The notes under the pieces: generated by a model | Told to the model about the DNA's origin: nothing | Databases searched by the model: none | The model's input: only the letters and a program-made list of their open reading frames with translations | Position numbers and translations under genes: made by a program | Shown: positions 15,797 to 23,674 of the stretch, one piece after another | How positions within the stretch are numbered: the stretch's first letter is position 1 | Layout: each line of letters begins with the position of its first letter | Source of the DNA: Paraburkholderia sp. BL21I4N1 | GTDB taxonomy: Bacteria > Pseudomonadota > Gammaproteobacteria > Burkholderiales > Burkholderiaceae | Direction: 5' to 3' | DNA length: 64,000 nt | Assembly: GCF_002973525.1 (NCBI RefSeq) | Contig: NZ_PVEN01000013.1 | Location: 1-64,000 of the forward strand

Positions 15797-15955
15797 ATGA
15801 TGAAGAACATGAATCGCACTACTCTATTGCGCCGCTTCGCGCTCGGTACGCTGGCTGGGCTATTGCTCGGTCTTGCCGGCTGCAACACGGTGCACGGATT
15901 CGGCGAGGACATGTCACACCTCGGCAATTCGATCAGCAATCACGCTGATAAATAA
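15797..15955 (+). CDS. Entericidin-like small lipoprotein
   Basis: A 52-residue protein starting MMKNMNRTTLLRR with a hydrophobic core (FALGTLAGLLLGL) and a lipobox LAGC, so it should be lipidated at the Cys and moved to a membrane. The remainder (NTVHGFGEDMSHLGNSISNHADK) matches the entericidin A/B pattern of a tiny amphipathic lipoprotein: TVxGxGxDxxxxGxxIxxxA. It lies between leuC and leuD with 5 and 86 base gaps and so is probably cotranscribed with them. Function in this setting is unknown; entericidins are stress-related bacteriolytic or antidote lipoproteins in enterics. Confidence 0.85.
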   Translation: MMKNMNRTTLLRRFALGTLAGLLLGLAGCNTVHGFGEDMSHLGNSISNHADK

Positions 15956-16041
15956 GCGGTTTTTGATTGTTGCCGGCATTGCGGCGAGCGGCATTCCAGC
16001 CGCCGCGCGCATTGCCCGCTTTTGAAACAGGCGCAAGCGTC

Positions 16042-16695
16042 ATGGATAAATTCATCGTACACACCGGCGTCGTGGCGCCGCTCGATCGCGAGAACGTCGA
16101 CACGGACGCGATCATTCCGAAGCAATTCCTGAAGTCGATCAAGCGCACGGGTTTCGGCCCGAACGCGTTCGACGAATGGCGTTATCTCGATCACGGCGAA
16201 CCGGGCCAGGACAATTCGAAGCGTCCGCTGAATCCGGATTTCGTGCTGAACCAGGCCCGTTATCAAGGCGCCTCGGTGCTGCTGGCGCGCAAGAACTTCG
16301 GCTGCGGCAGCTCGCGCGAACATGCGCCGTGGGCACTGCAGCAATATGGCTTCCGCGCGATCATCGCGCCGAGTTTCGCCGACATTTTCTACAACAACTG
16401 CTTCAAGAACGGCGTGCTGCCGATCGTGTTGACGGAGCAGGAAGTCGATCACCTGTTCAACGAAACCTACGCGTTCAACGGTTTCGAGCTGACCGTCGAC
16501 CTCGAAGCGCAAGTCGTGCGCACGGCAGATGGCGGCACCGCCTATCCGTTCGAAGTCGCCGGCTTCCGCAAGTACTGCCTGCTGAACGGGTTCGACGATA
16601 TCGGCCTCACGCTGCGTCACGCGGACAAGATTCGCCAGTTCGAAGCGGAGCGCCTGACCAAGCAGCCGTGGCTGAATCACCGCATCGTCGGCTAA
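16042..16695 (+). CDS. leuD: 3-isopropylmalate dehydratase small subunit
   Basis: A 217-residue swivelling-domain subunit that pairs with LeuC. Conserved features are GVVAPLDRENVDTDAIIPKQFLK, NFGCGSSREHAPWAL, FRAIIAPSFADIFYNNCFKNG and the C-terminal KIRQFEAERL. The start MDKFIVHTGVVAPL at 16042 is chosen over an in-frame 25-codon extension without similarity. It lies downstream of leuC and the entericidin-like gene, 43 bases before leuB. Confidence 0.97.
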   Translation: MDKFIVHTGVVAPLDRENVDTDAIIPKQFLKSIKRTGFGPNAFDEWRYLDHGEPGQDNSKRPLNPDFVLNQARYQGASVLLARKNFGCGSSREHAPWALQQYGFRAIIAPSFADIFYNNCFKNGVLPIVLTEQEVDHLFNETYAFNGFELTVDLEAQVVRTADGGTAYPFEVAGFRKYCLLNGFDDIGLTLRHADKIRQFEAERLTKQPWLNHRIVG

Positions 16696-16738
16696 CGAAC
16701 GCGTTCCACTCTCTCAAAGAAAACCTCAAGGAATTCGC

Positions 16739-17806
16739 ATGAAGATCGCAGTCTTGCCGGGCGACGGCATCGGTCCCGAAATCGTCAAGGAGGCCGTCAA
16801 GGTCCTGAACGTACTCGGCGAAAAGTTCGAACTCGAAGAAGCGCCGGTTGGCGGCGCGGGCTACGAAGCGAAGGGTCACCCGCTGCCCGACTCGACGCTG
16901 GCACTGGCGAAGGAAGCCGACGCGATTCTGTTCGGCGCGGTCGGCGACTGGAAGTACGACAGCCTCGAGCGCGCGCTGCGTCCGGAGCAGGCCATTCTGG
17001 GCTTGCGCAAGCATCTGCAACTGTTCGCGAACTTCCGTCCGGCGATCTGCTATCCGCAACTCACCGGCGCTTCGTCGTTGAAGGAAGAGATCGTCTCGGG
17101 CCTCGACATCCTGATCGTGCGCGAGCTAAACGGCGACATCTATTTCGGTGCGCCGCGCGGCGTGCGTTCGTCGCCGGATGGTCTGTTCGAAGGCGCGAAA
17201 GAAGGCTTCGACACCATGCGCTATTCGGAACCCGAAGTGCGCCGCATTGCGCACGTCGCGTTTCAGGCCGCGCAAAAGCGTCAGAAAAAGCTGACGAGCG
17301 TGGACAAGGCGAACGTGCTGGAAACGTCGCAGTTCTGGCGCGACGTGATGATCGACGTCTCGAAGGAGTATGCGGACGTCGAGCTGTCGCACATGTACGT
17401 CGACAACGCGGCCATGCAACTCGTGAAAGCGCCGAAGGCGTTCGACGTGGTCGTCACCGGCAACATGTTCGGCGATATTCTGTCCGACGAAGCGGCCATG
17501 CTCACGGGTTCGATCGGCATGCTGCCGTCGGCCTCGCTCGACAAGAACAACAAGGGCTTGTACGAGCCGTCGCACGGCTCCGCGCCGGACATCGCCGGCA
17601 AGGGCGTGGCCAACCCGCTCGCGACCATTCTGTCGGCCGCCATGATGTTGCGCTATTCGCTGAACAAGGCGGAGCAGGCGGATCGCATCGAAACCGCGGT
17701 GAAGAAGGTGCTCGAACAGGGCTATCGTACGGGCGACATTCTGACGCCGGGTTGCAAGCAGGTCGGCACGGTCGCGATGGGCGACGCGGTGGTCGCGGCG
17801 CTGTAA
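16739..17806 (+). CDS. leuB: 3-isopropylmalate dehydrogenase
   Basis: A 355-residue NAD-dependent decarboxylating dehydrogenase producing 2-oxoisocaproate in leucine synthesis. N-terminus MKIAVLPGDGIGPEIV, the substrate arginines in LRPEQAILGLRKHLQLFANFRP, the catalytic Lys/Asp region (DKANVLETSQFWRD, DNAAMQLVK), and the cofactor loop HGSAPDIAGKGVANP are all present. The ATG follows a caaggaattc ribosome site. A strong hairpin lies about 50 bases after its stop. Confidence 0.97.
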   Translation: MKIAVLPGDGIGPEIVKEAVKVLNVLGEKFELEEAPVGGAGYEAKGHPLPDSTLALAKEADAILFGAVGDWKYDSLERALRPEQAILGLRKHLQLFANFRPAICYPQLTGASSLKEEIVSGLDILIVRELNGDIYFGAPRGVRSSPDGLFEGAKEGFDTMRYSEPEVRRIAHVAFQAAQKRQKKLTSVDKANVLETSQFWRDVMIDVSKEYADVELSHMYVDNAAMQLVKAPKAFDVVVTGNMFGDILSDEAAMLTGSIGMLPSASLDKNNKGLYEPSHGSAPDIAGKGVANPLATILSAAMMLRYSLNKAEQADRIETAVKKVLEQGYRTGDILTPGCKQVGTVAMGDAVVAAL

Positions 17807-17857
17807 AGCGGTGCGGCTCAAGTAGAGATCAGACGCGTTGAAACGCGGCCTTTAAAA

Positions 17858-17889
17858 CGCGAATCGGCCTTGAAACAGGCCGATTCGCG
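17858..17889. terminator. Strong hairpin after leuB, possible transcript end
   Basis: CGCGAATCGGCCT (17858-17870) and AGGCCGATTCGCG (17877-17889) form a perfect 13-bp stem with a 6-base loop. On the plus strand no T-run follows, so it may act as a 3'-end-stabilising hairpin rather than a classical terminator; on the minus strand it is followed by TTTTAAA. It separates leuB from the asd leader. Confidence 0.5.
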
Positions 17890-17955
17890 CGTAATACGGA
17901 CGATCGCGGCGGACTTTAGCGTCGCCGGATTCAGGTTTTCGTGTATATTGTAGCG

Positions 17956-18084
17956 ATGGCGCAAGTAGCTCAAATCTCCTCGATTTCGAAATTGCACGGC
18001 ACAACGGCCCGTGTGGTTAAGCTCGCCATCACCACCAAAGCAGTCACCAAAACGATTACCCCGAAAACGATCACGAAACGCTGA
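17956..18084 (+). CDS. Candidate Thr/Lys/Ile-rich leader peptide of asd
   Basis: A 42-codon ORF, ATG 17956 to TGA 18084, starting MAQVAQISSISKLHG. Its C-terminal half contains the run LAITTKAVTKTITPKTITK: by my count nine Thr, six Lys and several Ile codons in 42. Asd makes aspartate semialdehyde, the precursor of Thr, Lys, Met and Ile, so the composition matches the products of the pathway, as in the classical thr leader. It ends 84 bases before asd, and a 9-bp hairpin lies in between. A TATATT box at 17944-17949 would put transcription start at or next to the ATG (leaderless). No Shine-Dalgarno is visible, so translation is not assured. Confidence 0.5.
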   Translation: MAQVAQISSISKLHGTTARVVKLAITTKAVTKTITPKTITKR

Positions 18085-18095
18085 TCGTCCGTCGT

Positions 18096-18144
18096 GCCCG
18101 CTCATCTTCCCCGCGCGGTCACTGCGGGCAAAGATGCGGGGAAG
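18096..18144 (+). promoter_or_regulatory. Candidate attenuator hairpins upstream of asd
   Basis: CTTCCCCGC (18106-18114) pairs perfectly with GCGGGGAAG (18136-18144), followed by TTTCC, a terminator-like hairpin with a poor T-run. A competing pairing is possible between GCCCGC (18096-18101) and GCGGGC (18124-18129), which lies in the loop of the first hairpin. Together with the Thr/Lys-rich ORF just upstream this has the layout of a ribosome-dependent attenuator. It could also sequester the asd ribosome site. Confidence 0.4.
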
Positions 18145-18168
18145 TTTCCATTCGAAGGGTATGAAGTC

Positions 18169-19290
18169 ATGAACGTAGGTCTCGTAGGTTGGCGCGGTAT
18201 GGTCGGCAGCGTCCTGATGCAACGTATGCAACAGGAAGGCGATTTCGACTTGATCGAACCGGTGTTTTTCAGCACCAGCAACGCGGGCGGCAACGCGCCG
18301 TCGTTCGCCAAAAACGAGACCAAGCTCAAGGATGCGACAAGCATCGAAGACCTGAAGAAGTGCGAAGCTATCATCTCGTGTCAGGGTGGCGATTACACGA
18401 ATGACGTATTCCCGAAGCTGCGCGCGGCCGGTTGGAACGGCTACTGGATCGACGCGGCTTCGTCGCTGCGCATGAAAGACGACGCTGTCATCATTCTCGA
18501 TCCCGTCAACCTCGACGTCATCAAGAACGCGCTGGTTAAAGGCCAGAAGAATTTCATCGGCGGCAACTGCACGGTCAGCCTGATGCTGATGGCGCTGGGC
18601 GGCCTGTTCCGCGAAAACCTCGTCGACTGGATGACGGCCATGACTTATCAGGCCGCTTCTGGCGCGGGCGCGCAAAACATGCGCGAACTGCTGCAGCAGA
18701 TGGGCACGCTGTACGGTGCGGCGAAAGAAGATCTGGCTGATCCGTCGTCGGCGATTCTGGATATCGACCGTCGTGTGTTGTCGGCCATGAACAGCGACCG
18801 CATGCCGACCGCCAACTTCGGCGTGCCGCTCGCCGGCTCGTTGATTCCGTGGATCGACAAGGATCTCGGCAACGGTATGTCGAAAGAAGAGTGGAAGGGC
18901 GGCGCCGAAACCAACAAGATTCTCGGCAAGCCCGCCATGGGCACGCCGGGTTCGATCCCGGTAGACGGTCTGTGCGTGCGGATCGGTGCAATGCGCTGCC
19001 ACTCGCAGGCGTTGACCATCAAGCTGAACAAAGACGTGCCGCTGGACGAAGTGAACAGCATCCTCGCGTCGGGCAACGACTGGGTCAAGGTCGTGCCGAA
19101 CGAACGCGAAGCGTCCATGCGCGATCTGTCCCCGGCGGTGGTCACGGGTACGCTGACGGTGCCGGTCGGCCGCGTGCGCAAGCTCGCCATGGGCGGCGAA
19201 TATCTGTCGGCTTTCACGGTCGGCGATCAGCTGTTGTGGGGCGCGGCGGAACCGCTGCGTCGCATGCTTCGCATTGTGCTCGACAAGTAA
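18169..19290 (+). CDS. asd: Aspartate-semialdehyde dehydrogenase
   Basis: A 373-residue NADPH enzyme that reduces aspartyl phosphate to aspartate semialdehyde, the branch point to Lys, Met, Thr, Ile and diaminopimelate. N-terminal MNVGLVGWRGMVGSVLMQRM is the cofactor fold, GGNCTVSLMLMALGGL carries the catalytic Cys, MTYQAASGAGAQNMRELL and GLCVRIGAMRCHSQA (with the catalytic His) follow. The length equals the Gram-negative class. The ATG at 18169 is preceded by gaaggg; an in-frame extension to 18094 crosses the hairpin region and is unlikely to be coding. A terminator follows. Confidence 0.96.
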   Translation: MNVGLVGWRGMVGSVLMQRMQQEGDFDLIEPVFFSTSNAGGNAPSFAKNETKLKDATSIEDLKKCEAIISCQGGDYTNDVFPKLRAAGWNGYWIDAASSLRMKDDAVIILDPVNLDVIKNALVKGQKNFIGGNCTVSLMLMALGGLFRENLVDWMTAMTYQAASGAGAQNMRELLQQMGTLYGAAKEDLADPSSAILDIDRRVLSAMNSDRMPTANFGVPLAGSLIPWIDKDLGNGMSKEEWKGGAETNKILGKPAMGTPGSIPVDGLCVRIGAMRCHSQALTIKLNKDVPLDEVNSILASGNDWVKVVPNEREASMRDLSPAVVTGTLTVPVGRVRKLAMGGEYLSAFTVGDQLLWGAAEPLRRMLRIVLDK

Positions 19291-19328
19291 AGTAAACTAC
19301 GCGCTCACGACGCGTAGAAAACTCAAGA

Positions 19329-19355
19329 AGCGTCGCGCTTGCGCGGCGCTTTTTC
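19329..19355 (+). terminator. Rho-independent terminator of asd
   Basis: agcgtcgcg (19329-19337) pairs with cgcggcgct (19342-19350), with one T-G wobble, followed by TTTTTC. It lies 39 bases after the asd stop. Confidence 0.8.
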
Positions 19356-19428
19356 ATTGTGTGCTCCGATTATCTTGTCTCTTTCCAACCGCAAAAAAGG
19401 GCTGCGCGCTGACGCGCCAGGGGTCCCG

Positions 19429-22095
19429 ATGAACCTTCGACTCTCATCCCTTCGGGCTATGTTCATTGATCAGGGCAACGGCCGCTTGCAGGCTGCTGCG
19501 GCCGTGGCAGCGGTCACGTTCGCGCTGGCTGGCGTCGGCATGAGCAACGCGCTCGCCGCGCCCAGCGTCGCCGCGAGTGCGCCGGACGCCGCATCCGTTT
19601 CGTATGCGAACGGCGGTCAATTTACCGTGAAGCCCGGACAGTCGTTGAACGACGTGGCGATTGCCGTCACGCAATCGCACGACCGGGCGACGCTCGCCCG
19701 TGCGTCCCGCGCGCTGTTCGATGCAAACCCGAACGCGTTCATGAGTCACGATCCGAGCCGCATGCGTCTCGGGGCGGTGCTGACGGTGCCGGTGCTGGAT
19801 TCGTCGGGGGTGTTGGCGGCTTCTGCGGCGGCGGCTACGGGTTCGGGGGCTTCGGCGCCGGTAGCGTCTGCCTCTGCCGCGCCGGTTGGGACGATGGCTG
19901 CGAGCACCGCAACCACCGCGACAACCGCGGCCGGCGCGGCAAGCGCGGTCGCGCAGGTCAATGCCGCAGCGGCCGCGGCAGCAAGCGCGGCCAGCGCTGC
20001 AGCTCAGGCTGCGGCGCCGGTTACGCCGGCCGTGCCGGTGACCGCCAGCGCGGTCACCACCAGCGGCTCGGCGACGCCGGGTGGCGGTGCCACGACGGCA
20101 GGCGCGGTTGCGTCCTCGCCCGTCGCGGGCTCGCAGACGGCTTCGCCGGCCAGCGGCGCGCATGAGTGGTCCGGGTCGATTCAGCCGTCGGCTAGCGAGT
20201 CCGCTGCGGGTGCGTCCGCGTCTGCGGGCGGTAGCGCGGCGATCGCTGCGCAGGCAGCGTCGCAACCGCTTGCGCAGGTCTCCAGTTTGCAGCAACTGCT
20301 CGCGCTGAAAAATCGCGTGTTGATGGAATTGCAGAAGCATGGCATTGGCGGTTCTTCCGTGGCGACGCGTGCGGCTTCGACGGGCGCTGTGGCACCGGTG
20401 ACGGGTGCGTCGTCGGCTGCTGCTGCGTCGGTGCACGGCGGCGCGGCGACCTCCTTGTCGAATGACGGCGGTATTTCGCAGGTCGGCTTGAGCATCGCGG
20501 CGGCGGTTGGCGCGGCGCTCGTGGTCTTGTTGGCCGCTTTGCGCATGCGTCGACGTAAGCGCGACGCGAACGCGGCGGCCGAGGTCAGCTCAGCGGATAG
20601 CGACGCTTTGACAGGGTCGCAAGCCAATGATTTGCACGACGTTGCGTCGGCGCGCGCGCGCGATCCGGTGGACGATTCCTCTGATGTTAGCGCCGATGTG
20701 TCCGTGTCGCATGCGGCTACACTGGCCGCTGCTGAACATGAGGCGGCGGAAGGTGAGGCGGCTGCGCGCGAACAGGCTGAACGCGACGCCGAGGAACGTG
20801 AGACGGAGATTCGCCAGGCGGCTGCGCGGGAAGCGGAGCGCAAGGCAGCGGAAACTGCTGCCGCGGAACGGACGACAGCAGAGCATGCTGAGTCGGAGCG
20901 CGTGGCGCAGGAACAGGCGGCGGCAGAGCGTGCGGCAGCGGAACGGACCGCAGCGGCGGAACGTGAAGCGGCAGAACGTGAAGCGGCAGAACGTGAAGCG
21001 GCAGAACGCGCGGCAGCAGAACAAATCGCCGCCGAGCGCGCAGCAGCACAACACGTCACATCAGAACGCGAGAATTTCGACAGCGCAACCACCGCCGCAA
21101 GCCTCGCCGCCGCCGCCGAACTCGGCGCTGAAGCGTTGCCAATGGCCCCGCTGATGCCGCTCGAACCGGTCGACGAAACCTTCCAGCACGAGCCCCCCGC
21201 CCACCGTCTGCAATGGGATGATGAACCTGCGCCGAGCGCGCCGACCGCGCCGCAAACGCCATCGGCCGAACACCAAAGCCCGCTGAACGTCCCACCGCCG
21301 GCCGTCGACTTCACGCAGCAACCTGTCGAGCCGCGTGACGCGCCGACGCCGTTCGGCCAGCCGTACGCCGACGCTTCGGCGCATCCGCTCCCCGACGCAA
21401 CGTTGCCGCCGGTGCCGCTGACGCATCTGGACTCGGCACACGACGAAGCGACCTATCAACCGTCCTACGAACTGCACCAACCGACCCCGGCCGCAGCGTC
21501 TGGCGGCGCACCAACCTTCGCAGAGCCAACACCGTTGTCGCCGGCGCAGCACCCCCTCACCGCACCGACCGAATTCCCGCGCGACGCCGTCGACGCCTTC
21601 AGCGCGCTCGACATGCCGCTGCCGCCGCGCATCGAATCGCCGTTCGAGGGCCTGGGTGCCCCCGCGTCGCTGACCACGCAGCCGGTTGCGTCGCCGGAAA
21701 CGACCGCGCGGCAAGCCGTCGCGCCGCACGATCCCGACGACGTCCCGCATATCGCTGATGAAATCACCGCCGGCACCGCAGGTCACGCGGCCGTGGCGGG
21801 CTTGGGCGCGACGGGCTTCGGCGCGGCGGGCGGGCTAGGCGCTGCAGGCTTCGGCGCGCTGAAGCTCGATTTCGACCTGGAGTTGCCGCCGAGCCCGGCC
21901 CAGCCGTTGCCGGCATTTACGCCGGCGGATCTCACGCGAATTGCGCGTAATAAGCTCGATCTGGCCGCCGAGTACATCGATCTCGGCGATCTGTCCGGCG
22001 CTCGCTCGCTCATCAACGAAGTGATCGAAGCGAACGATCCCGCCACGCGCACCGAGGCCCGCGCGTTGCTGTCGACGCTCGCGCCGTTGTCGTGA
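19429..22095 (+). CDS. fimV: FimV-like peptidoglycan-binding / polar membrane protein
   Basis: An 888-residue protein. A signal-like hydrophobic N-terminus ends near SNALAAP, followed by a LysM-type segment (GQFTVKPGQSLNDVAIAVTQSHDRAT, then ALFDANPNAF and LRLGAVLTVP-like). A long Ala/Ser/Thr-rich linker leads to one membrane helix (VGLSIAAAVGAALVVLLAALRMRRRKR). The cytoplasmic part has an AEREAAERE coiled-coil-like stretch, a Pro-rich linker, and the C-terminal FimV domain ending NKLDLAAEYIDLGDLSGARSLINEV and ARALLSTLAPLS. FimV proteins organise cell-pole and type IV pilus or secretion functions. The start at 19429 (MNLRLSSLRAM) is chosen from an aggggt ribosome site; 30 more in-frame codons exist upstream. 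It overlaps truA by 4 bases, an order common in this lineage. Confidence 0.9.
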   Translation: MNLRLSSLRAMFIDQGNGRLQAAAAVAAVTFALAGVGMSNALAAPSVAASAPDAASVSYANGGQFTVKPGQSLNDVAIAVTQSHDRATLARASRALFDANPNAFMSHDPSRMRLGAVLTVPVLDSSGVLAASAAAATGSGASAPVASASAAPVGTMAASTATTATTAAGAASAVAQVNAAAAAAASAASAAAQAAAPVTPAVPVTASAVTTSGSATPGGGATTAGAVASSPVAGSQTASPASGAHEWSGSIQPSASESAAGASASAGGSAAIAAQAASQPLAQVSSLQQLLALKNRVLMELQKHGIGGSSVATRAASTGAVAPVTGASSAAAASVHGGAATSLSNDGGISQVGLSIAAAVGAALVVLLAALRMRRRKRDANAAAEVSSADSDALTGSQANDLHDVASARARDPVDDSSDVSADVSVSHAATLAAAEHEAAEGEAAAREQAERDAEERETEIRQAAAREAERKAAETAAAERTTAEHAESERVAQEQAAAERAAAERTAAAEREAAEREAAEREAAERAAAEQIAAERAAAQHVTSERENFDSATTAASLAAAAELGAEALPMAPLMPLEPVDETFQHEPPAHRLQWDDEPAPSAPTAPQTPSAEHQSPLNVPPPAVDFTQQPVEPRDAPTPFGQPYADASAHPLPDATLPPVPLTHLDSAHDEATYQPSYELHQPTPAAASGGAPTFAEPTPLSPAQHPLTAPTEFPRDAVDAFSALDMPLPPRIESPFEGLGAPASLTTQPVASPETTARQAVAPHDPDDVPHIADEITAGTAGHAAVAGLGATGFGAAGGLGAAGFGALKLDFDLELPPSPAQPLPAFTPADLTRIARNKLDLAAEYIDLGDLSGARSLINEVIEANDPATRTEARALLSTLAPLS
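20959..21003 (+). repeat. Three exact 15-bp tandem repeats inside fimV
   Basis: GAACGTGAAGCGGCA occurs three times in a row, encoding EREAA units of the coiled-coil-like segment; degenerate copies flank it on both sides. Being a multiple of three, copy-number change would keep the frame. Confidence 0.9.
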
Positions 22096-22904
22096 AGCGG
22101 ATAGCTTTAGGGGTTCAGTACGACGGCTCGGCGTTTTGCGGCTGGCAGTCGCAACCGCACGGCAATACCGTGCAGGACGAGCTCGAACGGGCGTTGAGCG
22201 AATTCGCGCGGACGCCCGTGCATATCACCGTCGCGGGTCGAACGGATACGGGCGTGCATGGGCTCGGCCAGGTCGCGCATTTCGACACCGAACTCGACCG
22301 CGCGGAAGTGTCATGGGTGCGCGGCACGAATGCGTTCTTGCCGAAAACCATCTCCGTGCAGTGGGCCAAGCCCATGCCGGACGAGTTTCACGCACGTTTT
22401 GCCGCGTTCGAACGGACCTATCACTACGTGCTTTACGTGCATCCGGTCCGTTCGCCGATGCTGGCGGCGCGCGTCGGCTGGGTTCACACGCCGCTCGACG
22501 TCGACGCCATGCGTGCCGGCGCGGCGCACCTGATCGGCGAGCACGATTTTTCGGCCTTCCGTTCGTCACAATGTCAGGCGAAAACGCCGGTCAAGCACCT
22601 GTATCAGATCGACATCCGGCAGCAGGGCGATTTCGTCCACTTCCGCTTCCGGGCTAACGCGTTCCTGCATCACATGGTGCGTAACCTGATGGGTTGCCTG
22701 GTGTATATCGGGCGAGGCCGTCATTCGGCCGAATGGATGGCCGAGGTGCTGGCAAGCGGCGACCGCGACGTTGCCGCGCCGACCTTCATGCCGGACGGCT
22801 TGTACTTGGCGCAGGTGGGCTATCCTGAGCACTTCGCGGTGCCTGCGCCGCACACCGGCAGCGTGCCGTGGAGTACCGTATGGACCGAGCAAACGGAAAC
22901 ATGA
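22092..22904 (+). CDS. truA: tRNA pseudouridine(38-40) synthase
   Basis: A 270-residue enzyme that makes pseudouridine in the anticodon arm of many tRNAs. Visible motifs: LGVQYDGSAFCGWQSQP, AGRTDTGVHGLGQVAHF with the catalytic Asp, FHARFAAFERTYHYVL, and FLHHMVRNLMGCLVYIG. It begins with GTG at 22092, overlapping the fimV stop by four bases (GTGA), and ends overlapping trpF (ATGA), so the three genes are translationally coupled. Confidence 0.96.
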   Translation: MKRIALGVQYDGSAFCGWQSQPHGNTVQDELERALSEFARTPVHITVAGRTDTGVHGLGQVAHFDTELDRAEVSWVRGTNAFLPKTISVQWAKPMPDEFHARFAAFERTYHYVLYVHPVRSPMLAARVGWVHTPLDVDAMRAGAAHLIGEHDFSAFRSSQCQAKTPVKHLYQIDIRQQGDFVHFRFRANAFLHHMVRNLMGCLVYIGRGRHSAEWMAEVLASGDRDVAAPTFMPDGLYLAQVGYPEHFAVPAPHTGSVPWSTVWTEQTET

Positions 22905-23614
22905 AAAGCATCGACAACCTCGCGGCCGAAGCCCAAGGCGGCGTGCAGCAAACCGCCGCGCCGCATCGCACGCGCATCAAACTGTGCGGCCTGTCTAAAC
23001 CGGAAGACGTGAGTCACGCGATCGACCTCGGCGCCGACGCGATCGGCCTCGTGTTCTATCCGCCGAGCCCGCGCTCGGTGAGCATCGCGCAAGCGGTCGA
23101 CCTGGTGCACGACGTGCCGCCGTTCGTGTCGGTCGTGGGTCTGTTCGTCAATCCCACGCCGGACTGGATCCGCGAGGTGGTCAGCAACGTCGGCCTGACG
23201 CTACTGCAGTTCCACGGTGACGAGACCGCGGCGCAGTCCGAAACGCTCGCCGGCGTTGCGGGTTTGCCTTGGTTGCGCGCGTTGCGAGTTGCAGCCGATA
23301 CTCAACCGGCTGATTTGGTAAAATCGGCTCTTAACTATTCAGCAGCCAGCGGCCTCCTGTTCGACACCCATGTCGAAGGCTATGGCGGCGGCGGGAAGGT
23401 TTTCGATTGGTCACTTATTCCAGCAGAGCTCGCGCGTCGGGCCGTTTTGAGTGGTGGGTTGAACGCGCAAAACGTCAGTGATGCGATCCATCGCGTGCGC
23501 CCGTACGCGGTCGATGTCTCGAGCGGCATCGAAGTCGCGGGCGCCCGGGGCGTGAAAGATCACGCCCGGATGGCGGCCTTCGTCCGCGCCGTGCGCGCGG
23601 CGGACGCCGAATGA
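22901..23614 (+). CDS. trpF: Phosphoribosylanthranilate isomerase
   Basis: A 237-residue TIM-barrel enzyme of tryptophan synthesis. Catalytic Cys in RIKLCGLSKPEDV, general-acid Asp in the FDTHVEGYGGGGKVFDW region, plus LLQFHGDE and VSSGIEVAGARGVKD. The start at 22901 overlaps the truA stop as ATGA; two earlier in-frame starts (22868, 22880) lie inside truA. A roughly 20-residue extension (KSIDNLAAEAQGGVQQTAAPH) precedes the barrel. trpB follows after 60 bases. Confidence 0.96.
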   Translation: MKSIDNLAAEAQGGVQQTAAPHRTRIKLCGLSKPEDVSHAIDLGADAIGLVFYPPSPRSVSIAQAVDLVHDVPPFVSVVGLFVNPTPDWIREVVSNVGLTLLQFHGDETAAQSETLAGVAGLPWLRALRVAADTQPADLVKSALNYSAASGLLFDTHVEGYGGGGKVFDWSLIPAELARRAVLSGGLNAQNVSDAIHRVRPYAVDVSSGIEVAGARGVKDHARMAAFVRAVRAADAE

Positions 23615-23674
23615 TTCCGGTCACGCGGTTTTCTCCTACGGAAATCGCGGGCCACACTGAGAAGAGTGATCACC

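Noticed and set aside
19800..20300. Low-complexity Ala/Ser/Thr-rich stretch considered as a repeat or frameshift artefact
   Set aside because: It stays in frame and is the normal linker of FimV-type proteins.
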